Positions 42,944 through 51,102 of a stretch of DNA of 62,459 nt are shown here, piece by piece. Below the pieces are notes generated by a model. That model searched no databases. It was not told the origin of the DNA and worked only from the letters and a program-made list of their open reading frames with translations. Every line of letters starts with the position of its first letter. Position 1 is the stretch's first letter. The stretch comes from a virus: IMG/VR virus record IMGVR_UViG_3300042549_003483, positions 1-62,459 of that record; one strand, 5' to 3'. The position numbers and the translations under genes were made by a program.

Positions 42944-44581
42944 TTACTTCTGGCCGATGCGATCACGGAAGGCAGACAGTTCGTCTTCTAGATTGTTGTT
43001 CTCTTCGATGATGTATCGGTTCTCTTGCAGCAGTTCCATAAGCGTCACTGCCATTTCGTCATACGTCACACACTCACGAACAAGGAAGGCAGTGATGATA
43101 CGCTTCATGGCGACATTGGACACGCCGTCGATAAGCCCGTCTGCGGGCTCCCACTTGGGAACCTTGTTGAGCGGTGTATCGGCAGTAACCTCGTCAAGTG
43201 GAACAACGTTAGTGTCTCGATTAGCGATAGCAGTACGAGTGGTGACGTGGGTGTTAGTCCCAGTCGCCGTACCCGAAAGCTGCACTACGTTCGTACTTCC
43301 GGTTGAGGTAGGTGACGAGGTAGTGCCAGCTACGTTTGTAGGGCGCGAGCCGGTTTTATCCTCCGGGTACATGCCCTTCCACTTGTCCTGCGGGTAGCGA
43401 GAGATGTCATCCTTGAACTCCTTTTCATACCAGTTATCGAAGTCGTGACCATGCACACCCACGCCCCGGTATGTGCCATAGCCGCCATGAAAGGAGTACG
43501 AAGTATCGTTGACATCACGGACAGTGGGTAGCGTAGACCAGTTGACTGACAACAGCGCCGGAATGAAGATTGCCTCTAGCCAGATCAAATCGAAATTTTC
43601 ATTGGTCGTGTGCTCGCTATTGTAACCGCACGAGACATTAGTGCATTCTGGGATCAGGCCAGTATATTCGGCGGTGTCTGTGTAAACACCATGCGATGAT
43701 GGTGCAAACTTAGGTGCCATGTTAGGCGTGTGTGCATTAATCTGATCAGCAAGAGCACTAGCAAACTCATTAGATGCGCACTTACCACCAGACTGATGTG
43801 TAATGATGTCCGTATGTCCGCGACGATCAAAGGCAATCGCACGCTTGATGCCCTTAACCACTTCAGGGCTGCGAGTAGAGATATGCCGAGAGCCGACACC
43901 ACCAGACTCCTCGCCAACGTGGAAGATGTACAGACCCCCCACATTTTCCTTGATCAGCCGGCACATGATGTAGCAGCCAACCTTATCGTCAGCGCCAAGC
44001 CCAGATGGGTTGTAGATTGGCTCACCTACAACCTTGGTCAGAAGCACACCATCACGCTTGACCATCTTGCCATTCTCAATGACGAAGAAGTCAAACTGCT
44101 CGTTGCCCTTGGCGCTGGTACCGTTACGCTTTAGGCTGAAATGCTCGCTGTCTGCAATTTCCTTGGCAAAATCCTTGAGGTCCGTAACCTTGATCTTACG
44201 ATTGGTGTGGACTTCGTGGAAGTACACGTTTGAGTTCTTAGTCGAGCCGTAGATATAGCCCTCGCGCTGCGAATCGCCTGTCGTAATAACAGGGGTGATA
44301 CGACCGGATGCCGCAGACACGGTGTCCATATGTGATGAGAACATCGTCTCATGTGGGCCGTCGCCAACAGTGACGATCAGATTACCGACACTATCCGTAT
44401 TGTAGATGATCTTGTGCGGAAGACGGTCGAGGAAGTGAGTGATGATCTTCTCGACCTTATCCTCACTGTGGCGTGGGCTACCCTGCTGTAGAAGATCATA
44501 CAGAAGATCAGGGATATCCTTACCGCGTACCGCTTCTCGGAAGGAAAGCTGCGTACGGTGCGTAAAGCTGGCGTAAGACAT
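42944..44581 (-). CDS. MH-clan zinc metallopeptidase-like protein
   Basis: 545 residues. All ligand motifs of co-catalytic zinc peptidases (M20/M28/M42 type) are present in order: FSSHMDTVS (H-x-D), GLGADDKVGC (bridging Asp), HVGEESGGVGS (Glu-Glu), AFDRRGHTDI (Asp) and NSEHTTNENF (His). A 60-residue insert lies between the first two. After residue 370 there is a Gly/Tyr segment, a Thr/Ser/Gly linker and a C-terminal helix (YIIEENNNLEDELSAFRDRI). It probably cleaves a peptide or amide bond; target unknown. Start overlaps the stop of the 591-residue protein, so the two are coupled. Such an enzyme is rare in phages. Confidence 0.8.
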   Translation of the reverse strand: MSYASFTHRTQLSFREAVRGKDIPDLLYDLLQQGSPRHSEDKVEKIITHFLDRLPHKIIYNTDSVGNLIVTVGDGPHETMFSSHMDTVSAASGRITPVITTGDSQREGYIYGSTKNSNVYFHEVHTNRKIKVTDLKDFAKEIADSEHFSLKRNGTSAKGNEQFDFFVIENGKMVKRDGVLLTKVVGEPIYNPSGLGADDKVGCYIMCRLIKENVGGLYIFHVGEESGGVGSRHISTRSPEVVKGIKRAIAFDRRGHTDIITHQSGGKCASNEFASALADQINAHTPNMAPKFAPSSHGVYTDTAEYTGLIPECTNVSCGYNSEHTTNENFDLIWLEAIFIPALLSVNWSTLPTVRDVNDTSYSFHGGYGTYRGVGVHGHDFDNWYEKEFKDDISRYPQDKWKGMYPEDKTGSRPTNVAGTTSSPTSTGSTNVVQLSGTATGTNTHVTTRTAIANRDTNVVPLDEVTADTPLNKVPKWEPADGLIDGVSNVAMKRIITAFLVRECVTYDEMAVTLMELLQENRYIIEENNNLEDELSAFRDRIGQK

Positions 44582-46356
44582 TATGCTGCGATCCTTACTT
44601 CGGTTGCAGTGGTGACGGTGGTAAACTCAGGGATAGCAGCAGCAGTAATTACGCCATCCATGGGAGCAAGCCATTCGATCTTGGGGAAAACAATGTCGTT
44701 GCTAACTGGTACAAGCGACATAGGTTCAAACAACGTAGCCGGATCAAACTTCATAGAACGTACACTTTGTAGAGCAACACTTCTGATCCGCGCAGCGTAG
44801 CGGGACATAATACGTCCCCCTCCGTGAGTCATCCTCCTAGTGGCATCTCTGTTTGTGTTGTTAATGCGCACACCAACACGGGTCATATTGTGTTCGCTTA
44901 AGTCTGGCGAAGTATGACGAAATACTACAATGTGAGAAGCGTATGACAGGTCAGCGTACTCATTCTCTTCCATTACCGTTTCTTGAAACGATGTGCAGAT
45001 CGACTCGGCTGCACGACGGTTTGTGAAGAAGTACCCATCTGTGGACTCATAAACATCCGGCGTACGACTGGTCCAAATGGTTGAACCGTCGTTCCGAATT
45101 GCACTGACCAGACCCTCAGCCCGAGCATGCGCTTCCGAACAGAACACCCGATCATCGGTGTCGCTGTAGATTGCGTCATCCGGGTGGAATGCCCCACCAC
45201 AATGGTCGCAGGTAAGTCGTACGTAATGGCGACTGTTAATGTAGCCAGTCGTGGAATCTGTGTTGTTGTAGTTACCTTCCCGATAACGCTCGCAGTGTGT
45301 GACGTGAAACTCCTTCGTAGCCTGATCAAACTTAATATCGAAGGAGCCGGCGATGTTATCGAAGTACGGCATGGGTGCGTGCCACTCATCGCGAGTAGCG
45401 TGTTTGAGACCCGGCATCGTAAAGCTGCACCCACGAGCGAAGCTGTCGGTAAGCTGGGTCGTACCAGCCTCTTCCAGCATCTTGACCAACTTCGTAGACC
45501 ACATATCACCGCCCGGATATACACGACCGTAGCGCCAGCCCTTCCTCGTTTCATAGACGATGCAGCGGGCTACGACACGGTTGCCACGAGTGATAAACGC
45601 ACCCCGAGTGTGGGGGTGATATGCGAAGAACGAAGTTGGGCAGTGCTTGTTGGTAAGCAGCGTGTGCCAGTGTTCCACATTATGGCGGGGGTCGCCGTCC
45701 CCACGAACGAACATGCACGAGCCGGGACCGGAACCGTACATGATCAGGAAGTCTTCCGGCTTGTCTGCATAGGTGATTTCCAGCGGACGACGCATGTCTT
45801 CGATGTACTGAGACATGTTGCGCACTAGATGATCACCAATACCCAGTTCCTTGACGTTAGAGAAGCGAGACACGGCACGGGCGATAGTCATCTCCTCATA
45901 CCGCTTGAGCCGACGCCATGCACGGTTAGTAGTGGCCCATGCCTGTGCCCGACGTGGGTCAGCCAGATCGTCCTTGAGTTTTGTGAGGAAGTCGGGGAGG
46001 GCCTCGTCGTAGCAGAAGAACGGCGTGCAGAACTTGTAGATATCGTCACTTGCCGTACCCGTCATGCTGATGTTTGTGAATACACGAACCGTGTCCGGTT
46101 TGGACCCGAACATGATGGGGGCGGTGAAAGCGAAGCGAGTGTTCTGCAAATTCTCACAGGCATACCGGCGAAGCTCCAGAAAATCCTTGGAGACAAACCG
46201 GACAATGCGCGCTGCCATGGCAAGCGGCGCGCTGTTGATGTTGAAGTCATAGCCCCCGTTGGCCATGACCTCATCCGGATTCTGCCCCTGCTCCTTAATG
46301 GCAGCGCGCAGACAATTGATTTGTTCTCGTGTGCTCAGTGTGAACATGCGAGTCAT
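44581..46356 (-). CDS. Large protein of unknown function
   Basis: 591 residues, one of the largest early proteins. The only recognisable piece is a zinc-finger-like module near residues 395-425: LTCDHCGGAFHPDDAIYSD and VFCSEAHARAEG, which has C-x2-C then C and H. The rest is globular, rich in Arg, Tyr and Phe, with no membrane part. Its stop shares bases with the peptidase start, and a 44-residue gene overlaps its own start. The two large proteins may work together. Confidence 0.75.
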   Translation of the reverse strand: MTRMFTLSTREQINCLRAAIKEQGQNPDEVMANGGYDFNINSAPLAMAARIVRFVSKDFLELRRYACENLQNTRFAFTAPIMFGSKPDTVRVFTNISMTGTASDDIYKFCTPFFCYDEALPDFLTKLKDDLADPRRAQAWATTNRAWRRLKRYEEMTIARAVSRFSNVKELGIGDHLVRNMSQYIEDMRRPLEITYADKPEDFLIMYGSGPGSCMFVRGDGDPRHNVEHWHTLLTNKHCPTSFFAYHPHTRGAFITRGNRVVARCIVYETRKGWRYGRVYPGGDMWSTKLVKMLEEAGTTQLTDSFARGCSFTMPGLKHATRDEWHAPMPYFDNIAGSFDIKFDQATKEFHVTHCERYREGNYNNTDSTTGYINSRHYVRLTCDHCGGAFHPDDAIYSDTDDRVFCSEAHARAEGLVSAIRNDGSTIWTSRTPDVYESTDGYFFTNRRAAESICTSFQETVMEENEYADLSYASHIVVFRHTSPDLSEHNMTRVGVRINNTNRDATRRMTHGGGRIMSRYAARIRSVALQSVRSMKFDPATLFEPMSLVPVSNDIVFPKIEWLAPMDGVITAAAIPEFTTVTTATEVRIAA

Positions 46357-46487
46357 CGTAGATACCTCACGTAGATTTTGCCTGTTTGGATTGAGCGCAA
46401 GAAGACGTGCTTAATCGTCTTGTTGACGTAGCGCCACTTAAGGTACGTCAACCAACTGGGAAACTTATGATTAAACAGCTTCTTCAT
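46353..46487 (-). CDS. 44-residue basic protein
   Basis: From ATG 46487 to TGA 46353, linked by ATGA-type overlaps to both neighbours. Very basic and aromatic: MKKLFNHKFPSWLTYLKWRY and then NKTIKHVFLRSIQTGK. It may bind RNA. The exact fit into the gap supports it as a gene. Confidence 0.7.
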   Translation of the reverse strand: MKKLFNHKFPSWLTYLKWRYVNKTIKHVFLRSIQTGKIYVRYLR

Positions 46488-46969
46488 CAAACTACGACGG
46501 TTGCCTCGATACCGAACGTGCCGATGGATCGACCAACGTTGTGCTGATTGATGTCAGAAATCAGCGTGCCGTTGTTAAGGTCTAGGCCGTACCACGTCGC
46601 ACGATCACTGATGCCGAGTAGACCGATAGGAACCATCTTGTCCTCACGCATAAGCGTGTTGGTAATGATGACGTTACCCGGCTGGAAATTGTTAACACTA
46701 AGAGCGTCTTGATTACTCTTGTATGCTTCAAGTTTAGTGAATTTGATCTTGCCCATACCAACAATCGTTGCATCGCGCCCCGATAGGCCGAGGGCTAGCG
46801 AATGAGAGCGAAGGTTGATGCTGAGATACCGATCAAATGGGTCTACCTTGCCAAGATTTAGAAACAGTGACGAGCCAGTGCCACGATCCGTCTTAAAGAC
46901 GGACAGCATGGGCACGTCTTCGCGTCGAACTGTGACGAATGCAGAGCCGTCACGAGAAAGAGTAAGCAT
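46487..46969 (-). CDS. Hypothetical early protein
   Basis: 160 residues, mostly beta strand, no motif known (AFVTVRREDVPMLSVFKTD, SLALGLSGRDATIVGMGKI). Six bases separate its ATG from the upstream stop, and its own stop overlaps the 44-residue gene. Confidence 0.7.
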   Translation of the reverse strand: MLTLSRDGSAFVTVRREDVPMLSVFKTDRGTGSSLFLNLGKVDPFDRYLSINLRSHSLALGLSGRDATIVGMGKIKFTKLEAYKSNQDALSVNNFQPGNVIITNTLMREDKMVPIGLLGISDRATWYGLDLNNGTLISDINQHNVGRSIGTFGIEATVVV

Positions 46970-46975
46970 GGTTCA

Positions 46976-47371
46976 TCAATCCTGTAGTGGAGTGGAGGAG
47001 ACAGTTCGATACATATTTGCTGCATCGAACAGAAACTTAGCAACAGTAGTTGGTCGCATGTTGCGCATGATTGCTGGATTGGGATTAGGCTGTGACTGGA
47101 CAACGCCAACAACATCTTCTCTTGTCATGCGTTTTAGGTCACGTGCCTGCACTTGCTTGGGGTGTTGCAGGAAATGAGGAAGCTGCGTTGACCAGCGATA
47201 GAGAAATGGATCACGGTACGCAAAGATGCGCCGTGCTACTGCTTGCACTTGGTAACGGCTGTTCCTATACCCCACAATACGACCAAGGATTTCTGTAGTG
47301 GGATCGTACCTAGCAAACCTAATAGGAAAGGTTACAACCTCTCCTACATCGAACATCCTACGTCGAGCCAT
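46976..47371 (-). CDS. Hypothetical early protein
   Basis: 131 residues, basic. The first part (DVGEVVTFPIRFARYDPTTE, ILGRIVGYRNSRYQVQAVA) looks like an SH3-type or KOW-like small beta barrel and is followed by helices. First gene after the promoter at 47400-47428. Unknown function. Confidence 0.7.
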   Translation of the reverse strand: MARRRMFDVGEVVTFPIRFARYDPTTEILGRIVGYRNSRYQVQAVARRIFAYRDPFLYRWSTQLPHFLQHPKQVQARDLKRMTREDVVGVVQSQPNPNPAIMRNMRPTTVAKFLFDAANMYRTVSSTPLQD

Positions 47372-47399
47372 TGATGTCCTTTGTTTTTTATTGTTATGA

Positions 47400-47428
47400 A
47401 TTATAGCCTAAAGAGGTATCTATGTCAA
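47400..47428 (-). promoter_or_regulatory. Leftward sigma-70 promoter
   Basis: Minus-strand TTGACA (47428-47423), 17 bases, TATAAT (47405-47400): both hexamers perfect. It overlaps the last codons of the glutamyl-tRNA synthetase-like gene and drives 46976 and on. Confidence 0.88.
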
Positions 47429-48321
47429 GCCGCCTTACGACTGTAGACCTTTTGGAACCAGTCGAGTTTCGCTTGATCGAAATTCGCATTAGTGTTGCGC
47501 ATGGAACCTTCGGTAAGGAACATGCGGATAGCCTTGTCCTTACCAATGATGCTGTTCTCTTTGTTATCCTCCCGTGGACCCCAGCCTAGGCGCAGCATGA
47601 AGTTTAGAAGGGCATCAGGAGAGTAACCGCGATCACGATAATCAAGGAGAGAAGCAGCACCATCACGCTTACTCATCTTCTTCTTGTCTTTGAAGATCAG
47701 ACCGACATGGGCGAACTTAGGTGGTGGCGCACCATGTAGTTGATCACGGTCATCACACTTCTGAATAGCTGACCAGATAGCTAGCTGCTTGGCCGTGTTA
47801 GTAATGTGGTCGGTGCCACGAATAATAAAATTAACACTCATCAAGTAGTCATCAATAACACTGGCGAACTGGTACGTCGGCTCACCTAGTTTGTCACCGC
47901 CGCGTAGCAGTACGGTACGCCCGTTAATCTGCTCGATATTGGTGTCGGTAATAGGGATTCTATCGGCAACTTCATCACGCCATGAGCGAGGCATGAAGTC
48001 CTGCCAGTTGAGGATGATTGCGCCATTGTCGGCACGGAACGCAAAGCCATGTTCCAGAAGACGCTCGGCTTCCGCCTTGTAGATGGACGTGCGCTGAGAC
48101 TGGCGCTCAAAGCGATCCCAATCCAGCCCAAGCCACTTCAGCCCATCATAGATAGGTTGGATGGCCTCAGGCTTATTACGCTCAGTGTCCGTGTCATCCA
48201 AACGAAGGATGAACTGGCCACCTGTAGCCTTGGCAGCAAGCCAGCAGAAGTATGCTGTGCGTGCCGTGCCGAAGTGCATCATCCCGGTAGGGGACGGGGC
48301 GATGCGAGTAACATATTCCAT
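47425..48321 (-). CDS. Truncated glutamyl-tRNA synthetase-like protein
   Basis: 298 residues from ATG 48321, after GGAGTGCTCAC. Class I synthetase signatures: TRIAPSPTGMMHFGTARTAY (HIGH region), ILRLDDTDTERNKPEAIQ, GLKWLGLDWD, and KDKKKMSKRDGAASLLDYRD (KMSKS loop). Full GluRS is about 470 residues; this ends soon after the catalytic and stem-contact parts and has no anticodon-binding domain. GluQ-RS (YadB) has a similar length, but that enzyme has a weaker KMSKS and a zinc site which I do not see here. It could charge a non-standard acceptor or modify tRNA. Confidence 0.88.
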   Translation of the reverse strand: MEYVTRIAPSPTGMMHFGTARTAYFCWLAAKATGGQFILRLDDTDTERNKPEAIQPIYDGLKWLGLDWDRFERQSQRTSIYKAEAERLLEHGFAFRADNGAIILNWQDFMPRSWRDEVADRIPITDTNIEQINGRTVLLRGGDKLGEPTYQFASVIDDYLMSVNFIIRGTDHITNTAKQLAIWSAIQKCDDRDQLHGAPPPKFAHVGLIFKDKKKMSKRDGAASLLDYRDRGYSPDALLNFMLRLGWGPREDNKENSIIGKDKAIRMFLTEGSMRNTNANFDQAKLDWFQKVYSRKAA

Positions 48322-48331
48322 GTGAGCACTC

Positions 48332-48688
48332 CTATGCTGCACGAAGGTTCTTATGAAGATACTTAACTGCTAGGTCTGACCTAGACATAGCTAGCTTTCT
48401 AAGCGAATTTCGTCTTACAATAACAAGGTATGGACCGGCTGTGGTAATGCCACTACCATGGGTTAGGTACGCGTCCATACCATTTGAAAAAACTTTATCT
48501 AGTGTAAAGGCTTGAAAGCTATAGTCGTCGAACAAGACTCTACCTGTGACGAACATAGTTCTGTCCGACCAGCGATCAATAATGCTGTAACTAGCCTCTA
48601 GGGCTGATCGCACATGGGTATGGGAAAAGACTTCCGCCCCTGCTACGTCGTATGGTAAGCCCATCGTCTCAGTAATGGGGTAGATCAT
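48332..48688 (-). CDS. Hypothetical early protein
   Basis: 118 residues, mixed alpha/beta; ATG overlaps the stop of the zinc-finger protein (ATGA). Contains a beta segment TMFVTGRVLFDDYSFQAFTL and a basic end. Ends with TAG. No known family. Confidence 0.65.
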   Translation of the reverse strand: MIYPITETMGLPYDVAGAEVFSHTHVRSALEASYSIIDRWSDRTMFVTGRVLFDDYSFQAFTLDKVFSNGMDAYLTHGSGITTAGPYLVIVRRNSLRKLAMSRSDLAVKYLHKNLRAA

Positions 48689-48873
48689 GTCATACCTACC
48701 AGTTTAGGGTTGATGACCAATTCTTCTCGCTTGGTAACGAGCATATAGTTGCTCTTGTGGAATGGAATAACTGTGCGCACAGGCGCAGGGCTACCACAGT
48801 CAAGGCATGTGCGATAACCTAGCTGTAGGCGTGCAGTGGGATACTCTTCCCCGCATTTGCAGCAGTGGGCCAT
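48685..48873 (-). CDS. Zinc-ribbon small protein
   Basis: 62 residues. HCCKCGEEYPTARLQLGYRTCLDCG has two C-x2-C knuckles typical of a zinc ribbon. The rest is polar. It is the first gene after the promoter at 48905-48933. A regulator or RNA-binding adaptor is possible. Confidence 0.7.
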   Translation of the reverse strand: MAHCCKCGEEYPTARLQLGYRTCLDCGSPAPVRTVIPFHKSNYMLVTKREELVINPKLVGMT

Positions 48874-48904
48874 TGCCGACTCTCCATAACCGGATTATGC
48901 ACAT

Positions 48905-48933
48905 ATTATAAGATAAACATCCTACTATGTCAA
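48905..48933 (-). promoter_or_regulatory. Leftward sigma-70 promoter
   Basis: Minus-strand TTGACA (48933-48928), 17 bases, TATAAT (48910-48905), both perfect. Confidence 0.88.
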
Positions 48934-48942
48934 GTCGGCAAG

Positions 48943-49359
48943 TCAGAAAGCTGCAGCAAAGCTGCCATCGGCTACGTTCCACACCTCGGGCTTGTCATCC
49001 GTGGTGTAGAATACGCGCCGAACACCCGCTTGACGAATGATCGCTTGGCAAACAGTGCAGGGTTTGGCAAGGGCTACAGAACCGTCGCGCTTGACCCGTG
49101 ATACAGCCAGATCAACGCCATGGCTGGCATCGAATCCGGCATGTAGAATGCAGCTAGACTCAGCGTGTAGAAACGGCCACGGACTGTATCTAGCCAGCTT
49201 TGGATGAGTTTTGAGTTCATTATGTTTTGCCGATATTACATGGTTGCCAGAGAAAAGAACGGCACCAACCCGGAAGTTAGTGCCGTTGCGACCGCCTACG
49301 CCGGGACCAGATAAAGCTACCGCTTTAGCTGCTTCCAGCATTCGCCCGATTCGGGCCAT
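48943..49359 (-). CDS. Cytidine/deoxycytidylate deaminase-like
   Basis: 138 residues. The zinc motif is LHAESSCILHA (H-A-E) and AKPCTVCQAIIRQAGVRRV (P-C-x2-C), standard for the CDA fold. It would deaminate cytidine or dCMP, feeding dUMP to ThyX. An ATG at 49341 (MLEAAKAVALSG) is an alternative start. The 5' end overlaps the previous gene by 35 bases. Confidence 0.87.
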   Translation of the reverse strand: MARIGRMLEAAKAVALSGPGVGGRNGTNFRVGAVLFSGNHVISAKHNELKTHPKLARYSPWPFLHAESSCILHAGFDASHGVDLAVSRVKRDGSVALAKPCTVCQAIIRQAGVRRVFYTTDDKPEVWNVADGSFAAAF

Positions 49360-49561
49360 CGCGCAACTCGCGCAGCATCCTGTTTACTGGCTTTTCTCCA
49401 TATCGGTGTACAAGATATTCATACTTGTGCCACGGCATGTTTGCCATGCGCCGTGCTTCTGCACGAAGATTACGAGTTGTTTGGTCGAGGCGAGGCTCTT
49501 GCGTGATAGTTGGTGGCACGAACGACGGATCGCAGAGTTGGCCTTTGAAGGATAGACTCAT
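49325..49561 (-). CDS. Small hypothetical protein
   Basis: 78 residues, helical and basic (TRNLRAEARRMANMPWHKYE). ATG overlaps the stop of the 27-residue membrane peptide gene (ATGA). Unknown. Confidence 0.6.
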   Translation of the reverse strand: MSLSFKGQLCDPSFVPPTITQEPRLDQTTRNLRAEARRMANMPWHKYEYLVHRYGEKPVNRMLRELRDGPNRANAGSS

Positions 49562-49641
49562 TTGTGTAAACCTTTCTCAATTTTGTAAGCGTGGTAACAA
49601 ACCATGACGATGTAGGCGAATACAGCTAGGCTAATAATCAA
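49558..49641 (-). CDS. 27-residue membrane peptide
   Basis: From TTG 49641, overlapping the RNA ligase stop (TTGA), to TGA 49558, overlapping the next ATG. LIISLAVFAYIVMVCYHAYK is a membrane helix followed by a basic end. Exact overlap at both ends supports it. Confidence 0.6.
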   Translation of the reverse strand: MIISLAVFAYIVMVCYHAYKIEKGLHK

Positions 49642-50567
49642 GGGGTGATTTCCCCATTCTCAAGCCAATGCTTGTACGTCTCGGGAAAATTCTTGATTGC
49701 CATCCGCATAAGGTCTTTGTGAAACAGGCGGTAAAGCATGTTCTTGATATTTGTCTCCTCCTCCTCAGAGATATCAGTGACGATACTCTTCATAAGAGGG
49801 CCGATATCACGAACAGTGCCAGTCAGTGTGCCGTCCTCACGAGCACGCTGGATTGCCTTACGCCAGCGAGCCTGACTGTTGTAAGCAGCACCGATCTGCT
49901 CTAGGGCAGAAGGATTGGACTGCTTCCAACCGTCAACGTGCTTCTCCTTGAACTCAGCGCTGACCAGCTTAGCGAAGGTGCCGAGGTAGTCCTTGCCGTT
50001 GAAGTGGCAGGGACGGCTATAGTTTTTGACGACCACACCTTCCATGGTCGCTTTGCCTAGTGCTGACTCCTTACCCATGAAGGAGTGAAGCCACTCACGC
50101 CCCTCAACTACATCAGGGGCAGGGCCTTGGTAAAGCACAGGCACAGGCTCGCAGCCTAGACGCTCAGCCCATTCTGTACGATCAGCCGCATGGCTTTCGG
50201 GAGTTGTGTAGACAGGGCGCTCAGTAAGGTAGGTAATCCCAAATAGCATGAAGTGTCCTTTGGGGACACGTGCGTAGTCCAGCGTATTGTGCTTGGGTGA
50301 TTGGAGATATTCGCCGTGAAAGATGGCGTTGCTTGGCAGCTTGTCTTCGATGCTCTTCACATACTCCTTGGCAGCGTTGAACATCTTATTGGAGTCACCG
50401 TGGAATACATTAGCGTTCTTGGAACGCATGTATACAATGCCATCCAGCTTGCCGAAGTTGAACTGGCTGCCGTCGATCTTCTCCGTTACTTCAACAACGG
50501 CATCTTTAAGCATTCCGTGAGTAGGATGATCACCCCACGAGAATAGCTTTTGAAAACCTTGGATCAT
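49638..50567 (-). CDS. Rnl2-like RNA ligase
   Basis: 309 residues from ATG 50567 (ATG 50573 also open). Nucleotidyltransferase motifs: VEVTEKIDGSQFNFGK (motif I, adenylated Lys in K-x-D-G), IFHGEYLQSP (III), EGVVVKNYSRP (IV) and GTFAKLVSAEF (V). A helical C-terminus follows. It would seal broken RNA, for example tRNA cut by host defence nucleases. A polynucleotide kinase-like gene lies 3 kb upstream in the same arm. Confidence 0.9.
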   Translation of the reverse strand: MIQGFQKLFSWGDHPTHGMLKDAVVEVTEKIDGSQFNFGKLDGIVYMRSKNANVFHGDSNKMFNAAKEYVKSIEDKLPSNAIFHGEYLQSPKHNTLDYARVPKGHFMLFGITYLTERPVYTTPESHAADRTEWAERLGCEPVPVLYQGPAPDVVEGREWLHSFMGKESALGKATMEGVVVKNYSRPCHFNGKDYLGTFAKLVSAEFKEKHVDGWKQSNPSALEQIGAAYNSQARWRKAIQRAREDGTLTGTVRDIGPLMKSIVTDISEEEETNIKNMLYRLFHKDLMRMAIKNFPETYKHWLENGEITP

Positions 50568-50671
50568 TGCCATAGTAAAACACCTAGAAAGGGAACAATG
50601 AACGCAATTAAAATAATCCCGACTGTGCTTGTTGCGTAATCAGGATGTGTCGATCTTTTTGACTTTGGCAC
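50564..50671 (-). CDS. 35-residue membrane peptide
   Basis: From GTG 50671 to TGA 50564, overlapping the RNA ligase ATG (ATGA). A polar start (PKSKRSTHPDYATSTV) leads to a membrane helix (GIILIAFIVPFLGVLLW). It overlaps the basic 42-residue gene in another frame. Confidence 0.5.
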   Translation of the reverse strand: MPKSKRSTHPDYATSTVGIILIAFIVPFLGVLLWQ

Positions 50672-50768
50672 GGATATATTTCTTTCTATTCAGTTTCGCC
50701 TTGGGCGTAAAGAAACGTAACGCAGCAGCAATGCCGTTGCGCTTACGCTGTTTCTTACGCTGTTGCAT
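50640..50768 (-). CDS. 42-residue highly basic protein
   Basis: From ATG 50768: MQQRKKQRKRNGIAAALRF followed by another Lys/Arg-rich half, similar in composition to small ribosomal proteins or RNA chaperones. ATG overlaps the end of the upstream gene by 14 bases. Likely nucleic acid-binding. Confidence 0.6.
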   Translation of the reverse strand: MQQRKKQRKRNGIAAALRFFTPKAKLNRKKYIRAKVKKIDTS

Positions 50769-51102
50769 GACGGCCTTTCGCAAGCACAGCTTGGCGAAAG
50801 TTTAGAAATGCCTTTTGCTGTGGCGTGACAGCGTAAGGATGAAAGCAGTCATCTGGCAGAAACCACGTCCGCGCACGTCTACCATCTGGGAGATAGCCTC
50901 CTACGTCTTGTTCATCCTCTTCAAAATTTGTAACGCACCAACTACTCTTGTAAAACCCCGTACAGATTACTTGGTCCAAAACGGAATTATAAGAGTAGTT
51001 ATCGTACGCGGAAAAACAAGTTGGAAAACTTGAGATACCAACAAATGCACACTGAGCACGAGTTGCTACAATAGTAACACGATCACCTTGATTGTAGTGC
51101 AT
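50755..51102 (-). CDS. Hypothetical protein, paralogue 2
   Basis: 115 residues from ATG 51102 (MHYNQGDRVTIVATRAQ). It is alike in plan to the next gene upstream: a start M..N.GD.V..VAT, a middle with SFP, a W(F)P..C motif (TWFLPDDCFHP) and TPQ then a helix. A small beta barrel is probable. The pair looks like a diverged tandem duplication. Confidence 0.65.
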   Translation of the reverse strand: MHYNQGDRVTIVATRAQCAFVGISSFPTCFSAYDNYSYNSVLDQVICTGFYKSSWCVTNFEEDEQDVGGYLPDGRRARTWFLPDDCFHPYAVTPQQKAFLNFRQAVLAKGRHATA

